Shown: piece after piece, positions 37,451-46,446 of the stretch | How the letters are laid out: each line of letters starts with the position of its first letter | Position numbering within the stretch: position 1 is the first letter of the stretch | Origin: Bacteroidota bacterium | GTDB taxonomy: Bacteria > Bacteroidota > Bacteroidia > Bacteroidales > UBA10428 | Assembly (NCBI GenBank): GCA_003252385.1 | Contig: QKEH01000123.1 | Location: 1 to 62,285 of the forward strand | Reading direction: 5' to 3' | DNA length: 62,285 nt | The notes under the pieces: model-generated | Seen by the model: only the letters and a program-made list of their open reading frames with translations | Told to the model about the DNA's origin: nothing | The model's database searches: none | Translations under genes and position numbers: made by a program

Positions 37451-40400
37451 ATGAAGTTGCCATTCAAAAGAGAAAAACCTGCAGCAAAGCCCTATTCCGG
37501 TATACAACCTACTGGTAAGGAACCATTTAGAATGCTCATACAACATTCTCAGGAAGGCATCTTCCTACTCGATGAAAAGGGGATCATACTGGAGAGCAAC
37601 CCGGCCATAAACCGGCTGTACCAAACCGATACAAGAAACTTCGTAGGCCAACCGGTATGGCAGTTCGATCAGAACTTTCTTCCCCGGGAGCAACGAAATA
37701 AAAAGCAACTTAGGGGGTTTGTCCAAACCATTCAGAACTTCTTACGACAAGAACCCCAAACCACCCTTCATGACATCTGGGAGCAGGAAATTGCCGGCGA
37801 ACCCCGGTTCATTCAGCTGCAAATTATCCCCGTACAAACCACACAGGGTTATTTTTATGTTCGAATTCACTCCGATGTGTCGGAAGCCAAAGCCACTGAG
37901 AATGAACTTACCCGATACAAGGCATACCTGGAAGATATTATTCAGCAACGCACCCAGGAACTGGAACGCTCCAATGCCAGTTTGCGGCTGGTACTGCAAA
38001 CGGTTCCCATTGTGTTTTATTCTTATCAGCTCCCCAACCGACAGCATCTTTGGTATAGCGAACAGATAGAATCGTTTAGCGGATATTCCAAGGAAATGTT
38101 GATTGCCGAACCGGATTTGTGGAAATCGCGTGTACATCCGGACGATTTAACGGCTATGGGTGAGGCGTTTGATAATCTGAACCATCCCCAACGGATCGCT
38201 CACGAATACCGTTGGAAGGATGCGAACAACAGGGAACTATGGATATACGATCAGGCCGTTAAAATTCCGGCCGGGTTGGATCAGCCTGAACAAGTGGTGG
38301 GCTGTTTCATCGATATTTCGGAAAGAAAAGAAGCCGAAATGTCCATTCGGGAAAGTGAGTGGAATTACCGCGAAGTATTTAATTCTGCCAGCGATGCCAT
38401 TTTTATTCACCATTTCGATACCGGAGCCATCGAAGATGTGAATGAAACCATGCTCACCATGTTTATTACCGATTACGAAAAGGTATTGGAGGGGGGCATT
38501 GAAGGTATTTCATCTGGCGAACCCGGATTCGACCTAGCCAGCGCCCGTGAAAAATTTGAGGAAGCACGCCTACGGGGAAGCAAAAAATTTGAATGGCATT
38601 GCCAAAGAGGGGATGGCATGCTTTTTTGGGCCGATGTGGTGCTGAAAAAAGTGACCCTGAAAGGCGAATCAAAACTTTTGGCGGTAGTGCGCGATATCGA
38701 TGAGAAAAAACAGTCCGAAAAACTGATACGTTATCAAACCGAATTTGAAAAACTCATTCTCGATATTTCATCCCGATTTATCAATGTGGGTTATGCCGAT
38801 ATTGATTCCCTCATAAAAACTGCGATTGAAAGTATCTGTCACTTTTCAAAATCTTCAGCCGGATATCTGATGCACTTTCAACCCGAAACTGAAACCCTGC
38901 TCCTATCCAGGTATTGGCACGAAAAAGAATCCCTGATCCCGGCCGAAAGGATGAGTGAAATTTTAGTAAAAGTATCGGGTTTGCAGTTGACCCAATTACA
39001 AAACAATCAGGTGCATCGTTTCAGCCGCACCCTTTCCAGGAACGAGCACCCCGAAGAACTGGCGAGCCTCTTAAACGAAACAGGCATTGGGAGTATCATC
39101 AACGTTCCTTTATTCTATCAAAATAATTTTGTAGGCCTTATAGGACTTGGCTCACACGACAGTGAACGTAGCTGGCTCAACGACGAAATTTCGCTGCTTC
39201 AAATCATTGGCCAAATGTTCGTGAATGCTTTAAAACGAAAAGAATCGTTCAACAACCTACGCAACAGTGAACAAAGCTACCGCGAAATTTACAATGCCAC
39301 CGCCGATGCTATAATTATAATGGACCGGGACACGAGCAGATTTCTGGATGTGAACGATGCCATGCTCCACATGTTTGATTTAGCTTACGAGGAAGCACTC
39401 AACGTGTCGTTTGATGCTTTAAGTGCCGGACAGAAGACCATTACTAACCAAACGGCACAAAAGCTCATTAACAAATTGCCCTCGCAGGGCACCCAATCAG
39501 CCATTTGGCAGGGAAAGAAGAAAAATGGGACACTATTCTGGGTGGAAATGACCCTGAAACTTGCCAATTTGCTGGGACAAGAACGAATACTGATCACACT
39601 GCGCGATATTTCGGAACGGATTGCATCGGCCGAAATGGTAAAACAGAACGAAGAAAAGTACCGTATGCTGGTGGAAAACCAAACCGAGCTAATTGTTAAA
39701 ATTGACCCTAATGGTACACTCAGCTATGTCAGCCAGTCGTATTGCGATGTGTTTGGAAAGCGCGAAGACGAGTTGTTGGGTACCTCTTTTTACGAACCCA
39801 TTCACAAAACGGATAAGGAAAAAACGATACAGGCGTTCCATGAACTATCTAAGGCTCCCCACACCTGTACTTTCGAGCATCGGGCATTTTCGATGAACGG
39901 TTGGCGCTGGCATGCCTGGAATAACAAAGCACTGCTCGATTCCAACCATCAAATCCGCGAAATTCTATGTGTAGGACGGGATATCACCTATCAGAAAGGT
40001 GTTGAAGAAGCTCTGCGCCGAAGCGAAGACCGCTTCCGTTCCATTGTGCAGCAACTATCCGATGTGGTTCTGATATGCGACCGCGAAACACACATCATCT
40101 ATGACACCCCTTCGGTGCAAAAGCTTTTTGGTTATCAGGAAGGATACCTGGTAGGCCAAAGCCTAATAGGCCATTTGTATACGGAAGATAAGAAACTGGT
40201 TGAAGCAAAAATTACCGAGTTGCTCCAACAAAAAGACAACATGGTTACCATGGAGTTCCGGGTAGTGAGCCATACCGGCCGAATCATTCCGGTGGAAGGA
40301 GTGATCATCGACTTATTGAACCACTCTTCGATACATGGATTGATAGTAACCATGCGCGACATTTCGGAACGAAAACTGATTGATAAAAAAATTCTGGATG

Positions 40401-41029
40401 CCGTTATCAAAACCGAAGAACAGGAACGTGAACGCTTTGCGAAGAACCTACATGACGACTTGGGTCCCCTGCTTTCGAGTATTAAAATGTACATGGGTAC
40501 GCTAAATACCACCAATACCAAGGAGAAACAAGACTTTATTATTGCCCAGCTGCAGGAAATTGTTAAGGAAGCCATTACCACCACCAAGGAAGTTTCCAAC
40601 GACCTAAGCCCCCATATCCTTATGAATTACGGATTGGTTTCGGCCATTGAAAATTTCTGTAAGAAAGTTCCAGCTGAAATAAAAGTTCATTTTAAATCGT
40701 CGCAACTTGCCCAGCGTTATTCCAATGCGGTGGAAAACTCCTTTTACCGGATAATCAAGGAGCTCATCAACAATACCTTAAAACATGCCAATGCCCACGA
40801 AATTACCATTCACCTGGAAGAAACCGGGCAAAACCTGGTACTGGAATATGCCGATGACGGCAAGGGAGCAGACATTCAAAAGATCATCAAAGCCGACAAC
40901 CCAGGTATGGGCATATCGAATATCATCAGCCGGGCCAAATCGCTTAACGGAAAGTACGACTTTAGTTCGTATGCCTTTGGCGGTTTCTCCTTCAAATTGG
41001 TAATTCCTTTGCACCAGGTGCTTACCTAG
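37451..41029 (+). CDS. Cytoplasmic multi-PAS/GAF sensor histidine kinase (HisKA_3)
   Basis: 1192-residue NarX/DegS-type sensor kinase without signal peptide or membrane helix. Order: PAS (about 25-145), coiled coil (IIQQRTQELERSNASL), PAS (about 180-285), PAS (about 300-420), GAF (about 430-600), PAS (610-725), PAS (735-860), PAS (865-985), then HisKA_3 with His1001 in RFAKNLHDDLGPLL and HATPase_c (FYRIIKELINNTLKHANA, EYADDGKG, GMGISNIISRAKSL). The paired regulator lies 281 bases downstream on the same strand. Repeated PAS domains suggest several ligands or redox inputs; no haem or FMN signature can be assigned by eye. Confidence 0.93.
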   Translation: MKLPFKREKPAAKPYSGIQPTGKEPFRMLIQHSQEGIFLLDEKGIILESNPAINRLYQTDTRNFVGQPVWQFDQNFLPREQRNKKQLRGFVQTIQNFLRQEPQTTLHDIWEQEIAGEPRFIQLQIIPVQTTQGYFYVRIHSDVSEAKATENELTRYKAYLEDIIQQRTQELERSNASLRLVLQTVPIVFYSYQLPNRQHLWYSEQIESFSGYSKEMLIAEPDLWKSRVHPDDLTAMGEAFDNLNHPQRIAHEYRWKDANNRELWIYDQAVKIPAGLDQPEQVVGCFIDISERKEAEMSIRESEWNYREVFNSASDAIFIHHFDTGAIEDVNETMLTMFITDYEKVLEGGIEGISSGEPGFDLASAREKFEEARLRGSKKFEWHCQRGDGMLFWADVVLKKVTLKGESKLLAVVRDIDEKKQSEKLIRYQTEFEKLILDISSRFINVGYADIDSLIKTAIESICHFSKSSAGYLMHFQPETETLLLSRYWHEKESLIPAERMSEILVKVSGLQLTQLQNNQVHRFSRTLSRNEHPEELASLLNETGIGSIINVPLFYQNNFVGLIGLGSHDSERSWLNDEISLLQIIGQMFVNALKRKESFNNLRNSEQSYREIYNATADAIIIMDRDTSRFLDVNDAMLHMFDLAYEEALNVSFDALSAGQKTITNQTAQKLINKLPSQGTQSAIWQGKKKNGTLFWVEMTLKLANLLGQERILITLRDISERIASAEMVKQNEEKYRMLVENQTELIVKIDPNGTLSYVSQSYCDVFGKREDELLGTSFYEPIHKTDKEKTIQAFHELSKAPHTCTFEHRAFSMNGWRWHAWNNKALLDSNHQIREILCVGRDITYQKGVEEALRRSEDRFRSIVQQLSDVVLICDRETHIIYDTPSVQKLFGYQEGYLVGQSLIGHLYTEDKKLVEAKITELLQQKDNMVTMEFRVVSHTGRIIPVEGVIIDLLNHSSIHGLIVTMRDISERKLIDKKILDAVIKTEEQERERFAKNLHDDLGPLLSSIKMYMGTLNTTNTKEKQDFIIAQLQEIVKEAITTTKEVSNDLSPHILMNYGLVSAIENFCKKVPAEIKVHFKSSQLAQRYSNAVENSFYRIIKELINNTLKHANAHEITIHLEETGQNLVLEYADDGKGADIQKIIKADNPGMGISNIISRAKSLNGKYDFSSYAFGGFSFKLVIPLHQVLT

Positions 41030-41266
41030 AATGAACCGTAAACGGATCCGGAAAGAAAAATGCCTCCTTCATTCTTAAATAAGGACCCTGCTAACTTTAA
41101 AAGTCCCCGGTTTCTCCAGGTAAACACAGGATGTTCTTAGGAAAAGTCGGGCCTAATCAAACTCACCACAAGTACCTGCTACCATGCCTTTAGGGGTGTT
41201 GTTAAAAATTCTTCCGCCGTAAGAAGGGAGATTTTATCGCAACGCGATACTCTAATGATTTTATAC

Positions 41267-41274
41267 TATCTTTA
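41267..41274 (+). promoter_or_regulatory. Candidate -7 element for the response regulator
   Basis: TATCTTTA, one mismatch to TAnnTTTG, 36 bases before the regulator ATG. The rest of the 281-base gap between kinase and regulator (41030-41310) holds no coding frame or hairpin that I can support. It implies the regulator can be made apart from the kinase. Confidence 0.3.
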
Positions 41275-41310
41275 AAAATATTTACATACCCTAACCTGAC
41301 CCCTGATTCA

Positions 41311-41949
41311 ATGCTTTCCGGAAAAAAAATAGGAGTTGCTCTTGTCGATGATCACCAGCTGTTTCGCAACGGCCTTAAGTTCATCATTGACAATGAACCC
41401 GATATTGATGTGGTTATTGAGGCCTCTAACGGAAAAGAATTTCTGTTCTACCTGGAAAATCTGAAGCCCGATGTGGTACTGATGGATATCAACATGCCGG
41501 AAATGGATGGCGTTGAAGCCACCCGGCAGGCACTGGCCAAATTCCCCGATCTAAACGTTCTGGTACTTTCCATGTACAGCGATGTGCAGTATTACAATAC
41601 CATGATTGACCTGGGCGTAAAGGGTTTTGTGCTCAAGGATATCGATAATCATGAACTGACCATAGCTATTCGGAAGGTATTTGCCGGAGGGAATTATTTT
41701 TCGCAGGAGCTCCTGCTCAACCTGTTAAAAAATAAACCCGATGGCGTAGGCATTGAACTTACCCGCCGCGAAAGGGAGGTATTGGAACTGATTTGCAAAG
41801 GACACTCCAATCAGCATATTTCCGAAGAACTATACATTAGCCAGCGCACGGTGGAACGTCACCGCTCGAGCCTGCTGGCCAAAACCGATAGTAAAAATTC
41901 CGTAAGCCTGGTGGTGTATGCCATTAAGCATAATCTGGTGAAAATTTAA
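41311..41949 (+). CDS. NarL/FixJ family response regulator
   Basis: 212 residues. Receiver domain with acidic pair in VALVDDHQLFRNGLKF, phospho-acceptor Asp59 in VVLMDINMPEMDG, and the switch Ser/Lys in VLSMYSD and GVKGFVLKDID. A LuxR-type HTH ends the protein: LTRREREVLELICKGHSNQH then ISEELYISQRTVERHRSSLL. Almost certainly the partner of the HisKA_3 kinase upstream. Targets unknown. Confidence 0.95.
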   Translation: MLSGKKIGVALVDDHQLFRNGLKFIIDNEPDIDVVIEASNGKEFLFYLENLKPDVVLMDINMPEMDGVEATRQALAKFPDLNVLVLSMYSDVQYYNTMIDLGVKGFVLKDIDNHELTIAIRKVFAGGNYFSQELLLNLLKNKPDGVGIELTRREREVLELICKGHSNQHISEELYISQRTVERHRSSLLAKTDSKNSVSLVVYAIKHNLVKI

Positions 41950-42123
41950 GTTGTTTCCAGTGTTAACTTACAGGTTTGAACCAACAACAGCCAGATTGTG
42001 GGTAACTGTTTTGTAAAACCTTATGGGATGTTTTAGTAAAAACTCCGATCAGACGGAAGATGTACCCATTAGTAAAAGGTAACAAGTTAACTCCATCTTA
42101 TGGTCTTGGGCATCCGTTTTTCC

Positions 42124-42155
42124 AAAACGAAAAACCGGATAATCTCTTACCCGGT
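42124..42155 (-). terminator. Terminator of the acyl-CoA carboxylase operon
   Basis: On minus: ACCGGGTAA, GAGA tetraloop (GNRA type), TTATCCGGT, then TTTTCGTTTT. Nine-bp stem with one G-U, 24 bases after the BCCP stop. An alternative longer hairpin, ATCCG-TTTTTC paired with GAAAAA-CGGAT (42112-42140), overlaps it. Confidence 0.7.
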
Positions 42156-42178
42156 CCCACATCTTTGCATGTTCGATG

Positions 42179-42718
42179 CTACTTTCGTTCTATCTCAATG
42201 AGCAGGTCTTCCTTATTGACAATGTCGTTCGGTTTCACGTACACCTTTTTAACAGTGCCGCTGATAGGAGCGGTAATTTCGTTCTGCATCTTCATGGCTT
42301 CCAAAATCAGTACCGACTCGCCTTCTTTCACTTCGGCTCCGGCTTCTACAAGGATATCCACAATTTTGCCGGGCATGGGGGCCTGAATAAATTCGGTTTT
42401 ACTCTTAGCCTTGGTTTTTTCCAGGTACTTTTTGCGCTTGTACGATATTGGGGTTTCTATGGTAAAGGTATAACTCACCCCATTGATCAGCACGGTGTAC
42501 TTATTTTGCGATTTCTCCACAATTTCGACCAGGTACTTTTTCCGATTGTATTGAATGTAGGTAAACCCGTTCTCGTCGTCGAAAATTTTTATGTCCGTCT
42601 TTTTGTGGTTGATCATGATATCCTCGCTAAACGGATTCTTAATCTTATAGCGGTTATCCTGACTCGAAAGCGCTATATATTCAGGACTTTCGGTTTCTTT
42701 TTTTCGTGTAAGTCTCAT
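42179..42718 (-). CDS. Biotin carboxyl carrier subunit of acyl-CoA carboxylase
   Basis: 179-residue biotinyl carrier protein. The C-terminal biotinyl/lipoyl domain holds the biotinylation site EAMKMQNEI, with upstream APMPGKIVDILVEAGAEVKEGE and downstream ITAPISGTVKKVYVKPND hairpins. The N-terminal 95 residues form a small linker domain (YRKKKYL, VLINGVSYTFTIET) that probably docks to the carboxylase core. Third gene of the operon, 11 bases after biotin carboxylase. Followed by a GNRA-loop terminator. Confidence 0.93.
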   Translation of the reverse strand: MRLTRKKETESPEYIALSSQDNRYKIKNPFSEDIMINHKKTDIKIFDDENGFTYIQYNRKKYLVEIVEKSQNKYTVLINGVSYTFTIETPISYKRKKYLEKTKAKSKTEFIQAPMPGKIVDILVEAGAEVKEGESVLILEAMKMQNEITAPISGTVKKVYVKPNDIVNKEDLLIEIERK

Positions 42719-42729
42719 AGGAATAAAAA

Positions 42730-44241
42730 TTATAGCGAACGAAGACGCTTGTTTAACACCCAGGGACTGATATTTTTTCCCTGCTCAAAATCAATATAGG
42801 TACTCCGATCGGTTTCCAGCTCGGCTGCAAAATCGAAGGTAGCCAAATAAGCGGCCAGCATTTCATCATCCTCTTCGTGGTAGAAAAGTTTGTCCATGTC
42901 CTTCTCAATAAAAGAGGTATTGAAATCGCCGGAACGGAACTTTTTATTATGAAGTACTGCTTTGCAAAACGGAATGGTTGTTTTTATCCCCTTGATCCAA
43001 AGTTTGTTCAGCGCGTTCAGGCTATTCGCAATCGCTTTTTCGCGGGTTTCACCGGTAACAATCAGTTTGGTAAGCATCGAATCAAAGTAAGGAGTCACTA
43101 CCGAGTTTTCGGTAATTCCGGAATCGATTCGTATGTTTTTACTTTTTGGATATTGAATTTTCTTGACCACGCCCAGATAGGGTGCAAAACCCGCCTGAAC
43201 ATCTTCCGCATTGATACGGCATTCAATGGCCCATCCATTGAACTGAACTTCGCTTTGGGTAAGTGGCAGTTTTTCGCCCTGAGCCACCCGAATCATGAGT
43301 TCAATCAGATCGACCCCGGTTACCATTACCATTTCAGTAACGGGATGCTCCACCTGGATACGGGTGTTCATTTCCATGAAGTAGAAGTTCCGGTCGGCAT
43401 CCAATAAAAACTCTACAGTACCGGCACTGAAATATTGGGTGGCTTTTGCTATGCGTATGGCAGCATCGCCCATCTCCTTGCGGAGCTTATCGTCGAGCGC
43501 CGATGAAGGCGACTCTTCGAGCAGTTTCTGGTGTTTCCTTTGTACGGAACATTCGCGTTCGCCCAGATGGATGTAGTTGCCGTGTTTGTCTCCAAATATC
43601 TGAAATTCAATGTGGCGGGGGTTGCGAACGTACTTTTCGACAAAAACCGACGGATCATTAAAAGCTTTCTCCGCTTCGGTAGTACACAGTTTGAAGTTTT
43701 TTTCAATCTGTGCCGATTTTTCCACAATGCGCATTCCCCGACCTCCACCGCCGGAGGCTGCCTTGAGGATCACCGGGTAGCCAATTTTATCGGCTATAAT
43801 CCTAGCTTCCTCAGGGCTTTTCAAATTGCCCTGGCTTCCCTGGAGCAAGGGTACCTTGTGCTTCTTGGCAATTTGCTTGGCAATGGTTTTGTTTCCCATT
43901 TTATAAATGGCATCGGCCGAAGGGCCAATAAACACAATGCCTTCCTCTTCGCAACGTTGTGCAAAATAGGGACTCTCTGCCAGAAATCCATAGCCCGGAT
44001 GAATGGCATCGATGTTGCGACTTTTGGCTGCCTTAACAATACGTTCTACATCCAGAAATTCAGGAATTTCCTCTACCTCTTCGGAAAAATCAATGATTTC
44101 ATCCAGAAAACTCAGGTAAAAAGCACTGGGCTCTTTAGCTGTCTTTATCCCGTAGGTTTTTATCCCCATCTCCTTTGCCGTGCGGCAGATCCGGATGGTA
44201 ATTTCACCCCGGTTAGCGATTAAAAGACTCGTTATTTTCAT
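42730..44241 (-). CDS. accC: Biotin carboxylase subunit of acyl-CoA carboxylase
   Basis: ATP-grasp biotin carboxylase, 503 residues, carboxylating the biotin on the carrier subunit with ATP and bicarbonate. N-terminal LLIANRGEITIRICRTAKEMGIK; ATP-binding glycine-rich KAASGGGGRGMRIV; MEMNTRIQVEHPVTE catalytic block; ECRINAEDVQAGFAPYLG C-domain signature. It is a few dozen residues longer than AccC of fatty acid synthesis, typical of propionyl/acyl-CoA carboxylase alpha chains. A 173-base gap separates it from the carboxyltransferase gene. Confidence 0.93.
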   Translation of the reverse strand: MKITSLLIANRGEITIRICRTAKEMGIKTYGIKTAKEPSAFYLSFLDEIIDFSEEVEEIPEFLDVERIVKAAKSRNIDAIHPGYGFLAESPYFAQRCEEEGIVFIGPSADAIYKMGNKTIAKQIAKKHKVPLLQGSQGNLKSPEEARIIADKIGYPVILKAASGGGGRGMRIVEKSAQIEKNFKLCTTEAEKAFNDPSVFVEKYVRNPRHIEFQIFGDKHGNYIHLGERECSVQRKHQKLLEESPSSALDDKLRKEMGDAAIRIAKATQYFSAGTVEFLLDADRNFYFMEMNTRIQVEHPVTEMVMVTGVDLIELMIRVAQGEKLPLTQSEVQFNGWAIECRINAEDVQAGFAPYLGVVKKIQYPKSKNIRIDSGITENSVVTPYFDSMLTKLIVTGETREKAIANSLNALNKLWIKGIKTTIPFCKAVLHNKKFRSGDFNTSFIEKDMDKLFYHEEDDEMLAAYLATFDFAAELETDRSTYIDFEQGKNISPWVLNKRLRSL

Positions 44242-44414
44242 CCGTTACATTGTTTTTATCATGTTCCGCTGCACCCTGAAGGTGCATGGGTCTCATTTTT
44301 CTGTTGTGCAATTGCAGTTGGTTGCTCTCCACCCGGTTTGTGCTTTTGGGTTTTTGTGCGCTGAGCCTTCCCTACGCAACAGCTTCCTCCTGAAGCCGGG
44401 GGTATTCCAACCGG
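44242..44414. other. Intra-operon gap with small palindromes
   Basis: The 173 bases between the carboxyltransferase and biotin carboxylase genes hold an inverted repeat TGCACC-CTGAA-GGTGCA (44270-44286) and the palindrome TGCAATTGCA (44307-44316), but no coding frame and no T-run. A partial terminator, processing site or internal promoter is possible. Confidence 0.35.
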
Positions 44415-45971
44415 TTATAAAGGTATGTTGCCGTGTTTGCGCGATGGATTGCTGACGTGCTTACTTTCGAGGGCCTCAAAAGCAAAAATCAGCTTCCGAC
44501 GCGTTTCGGCCGGGTCAATCACCTCATCGATATAGCCTTTTTCATCAGCCACATACGGATTGGCAATCTCATCACGGTATTTCACAGCCAGTTCTTTTTT
44601 CAGTTTGGCCGGATCATCGGATTCCAGCAGTTCCTTCCGATACAGAATGGATACCGCACCTTCGGGGCCCATAACGGCGATTTCGGCCGTTGGCCAGGCA
44701 AAGTTAAAGTCGCCACCCAGGTTTTTACTGTTCATTACACAATAGGCTCCTCCATACGATTTTCGCAGGATAACAGTAATTTTGGGTACCGTTGCATCGG
44801 CATAGGCATAGAGCAATTTGGCTCCATGACGGATAATGCCGTTGTGTTCCTGATCCACTCCGGGAAGGAACCCGGGAACGTCTTCGAGAGTAAGAAATGG
44901 GATGTTGAAACTGTCGCAGAACCTTATAAAACGGGCACCTTTGGTCGAAGAATCGATATCGAGAACCCCGGCCAGCACCTTAGGCTGATTGGCCAAAATG
45001 CCAATAGTGCGCCCTTTCAGCCTGGCTAACCCAATAACTACACTCTGGGCAAAATCCTCGGCCACTTCAAAAAAGGATCCTTTATCTACAATAAGATTGA
45101 TCACATCCTTAACATCGTAAGGTTTGTTGGTATCATCGGGAACTACATCGCGCAGCTGCTCAACTATTCCAGAGCTTTTGTCGGGAGTTTCAATCAATGG
45201 AGGGTTTTCCAGGTTGTTCGAGGGCAGATACGACAGTAATTTTTGAACCCCCAGAAGAGTGTTTTCTTCATCTTCGTAAACAAAATGAGCTACTCCGCTT
45301 TTTTTGGAATGTACCTTAGCGCCGCCCAAATCGTCGAAACTAACATCTTCGTTAAGCACTTCCTTCACCACATTAGGACCGGTTACAAACATGTAACTGG
45401 TATTGTTGGTCATGTACACAAAATCGGTAATGGAGGGCGAATACACCGCCCCGCCAGCAGCCGGTCCCATAATGACCGAAATTTGAGGGATTACCCCCGA
45501 TGAATGTACGTTACGCTTGAAAATACCGGCATACCCGGCCAGCGAAGCCACACCTTCCTGAATGCGGGCACCGCCCGAGTCGATGATACCAATAATGGGA
45601 GCCCCCATTTTAAGAGCCATATCCTGTATCTTCATAATTTTTTCGGCATGGACACTACCCAGCGACCCACCCATTACGGTAAAATCCTGAGAGTACACAA
45701 ACGCGGTACGCCCCCGTATGGTGCCGTATCCAATAATTACACCGTCGCCGTAGGCGTCTACCATTTTCCCAAAGCTGGAGTCGGTGAATGAGGTTCGTGA
45801 ATAAGCGTCGATTTCGTTGAAACTGTCTTCGTCGAACAACAACTCGATGCGTTCGCGTGCCGAAAGTTTTCCTTTGGCATGCTGTTTCTTCTCGGCAAAT
45901 TCGCACTGGTGTTTGTCCAACTTTTCGCGGCGTTCAAGAAATTTTTTAAACTGTCTTCCGTTTACGTCCAT
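44415..45971 (-). CDS. Acyl-CoA (propionyl-CoA type) carboxylase carboxyltransferase subunit
   Basis: 518-residue carboxyltransferase of the PccB/MmdA family, moving the carboxyl group from biotin to an acyl-CoA. Crotonase-type oxyanion segments are visible in both halves: IIDSGGARIQEGVASLAGYAG and the AAGGAVYSP block, then DVPGFLPGVDQEHNGIIRHG and KSYGGAYCVMNSKNLGGDF. The presence of a biotin carboxylase gene and no sodium-pumping membrane subunit favours ATP-dependent propionyl-CoA carboxylation to methylmalonyl-CoA over a decarboxylase. First gene of the operon; candidate promoter and dyad operator lie about 215 bases upstream. Confidence 0.92.
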   Translation of the reverse strand: MDVNGRQFKKFLERREKLDKHQCEFAEKKQHAKGKLSARERIELLFDEDSFNEIDAYSRTSFTDSSFGKMVDAYGDGVIIGYGTIRGRTAFVYSQDFTVMGGSLGSVHAEKIMKIQDMALKMGAPIIGIIDSGGARIQEGVASLAGYAGIFKRNVHSSGVIPQISVIMGPAAGGAVYSPSITDFVYMTNNTSYMFVTGPNVVKEVLNEDVSFDDLGGAKVHSKKSGVAHFVYEDEENTLLGVQKLLSYLPSNNLENPPLIETPDKSSGIVEQLRDVVPDDTNKPYDVKDVINLIVDKGSFFEVAEDFAQSVVIGLARLKGRTIGILANQPKVLAGVLDIDSSTKGARFIRFCDSFNIPFLTLEDVPGFLPGVDQEHNGIIRHGAKLLYAYADATVPKITVILRKSYGGAYCVMNSKNLGGDFNFAWPTAEIAVMGPEGAVSILYRKELLESDDPAKLKKELAVKYRDEIANPYVADEKGYIDEVIDPAETRRKLIFAFEALESKHVSNPSRKHGNIPL

Positions 45972-46186
45972 AGGATAGTATTTATCAGAATAATTTGTGT
46001 TCTATTTAAGATGGGTTGCGAGAATGGAATGTAAGATCATTTTTTTGTTCCTGTACTCAGATGCAAGGGCACTTCCTGGTTCACATTTTTTGAAGCGCTT
46101 ATAGGCCCATTCCTGGCGTATATTCATTCCTTCATTATTCAGGTTTTGGCGTTCCGAGTTCTTATTTTTTTACCTGGAAGCCGGTG

Positions 46187-46194
46187 CAAAATTA
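46187..46194 (-). promoter_or_regulatory. Candidate -7 element for the carboxylase operon
   Basis: TAATTTTG on the minus strand, exact TAnnTTTG. It gives a leader of about 210 bases to the carboxyltransferase start. The dyad at 46201-46240 lies immediately upstream in the -15 to -55 region. Confidence 0.4.
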
Positions 46195-46200
46195 ACAATA

Positions 46201-46240
46201 AAACAATACGAAGATAAATTATATACACACAGTATTGTTT
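46201..46240. repeat. 9-bp dyad, half-sites three helical turns apart (candidate operator)
   Basis: AAACAATAC at 46201-46209 and its perfect inverse GTATTGTTT at 46232-46240, 22 bases between, centre-to-centre 31 bases. The position just upstream of a -7 element suits a dimeric or tetrameric repressor. Confidence 0.4.
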
Positions 46241-46446
46241 ATAGCCACCAGGTTGGGGTTCGTAAAGGGACAGGCAATCACCCCCTTCCGGCACTTTGGA
46301 AGAACCTATTTACAAACAGCGAGTTGTGGGTCCTAACCCATAAAAGAAGCAGGATTTATGCCGGTGGAAATGGTTTTCTTGCAGCCACTTTATGCAAAAG
46401 CCTGAATTATCCACTATTTTTAGGGCAGAAAGAATACCCCAGAGAA

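Larger units (their letters stand above)
45972..46446. other. Divergent regulatory gap between the carboxylase operon and rnr
   Basis: A 475-base intergenic region. It holds the minus-strand -7 element at 46187-46194 and the AAACAATAC dyad at 46201-46240. The rnr frame runs open to 46324 but this extension has no ribonuclease R homology. I see no further gene, repeat or terminator in it. Confidence 0.5.

Noticed and set aside
41030-41310. Hidden gene or riboswitch between the PAS kinase and its regulator
   Set aside because: No frame with good codons or stable hairpin; only a weak -7-like TATCTTTA near the regulator.
42179-45971. Methylmalonyl-CoA or oxaloacetate decarboxylase sodium pump
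   Set aside because: There is a biotin carboxylase gene and no membrane beta subunit or gamma subunit, so ATP-dependent acyl-CoA carboxylase is favoured.
46324-46446. N-terminal extension of ribonuclease R by 41 codons
   Set aside because: The extension has no RNase R similarity and crosses the intergenic gap; the ATG at 46447 fits family length.
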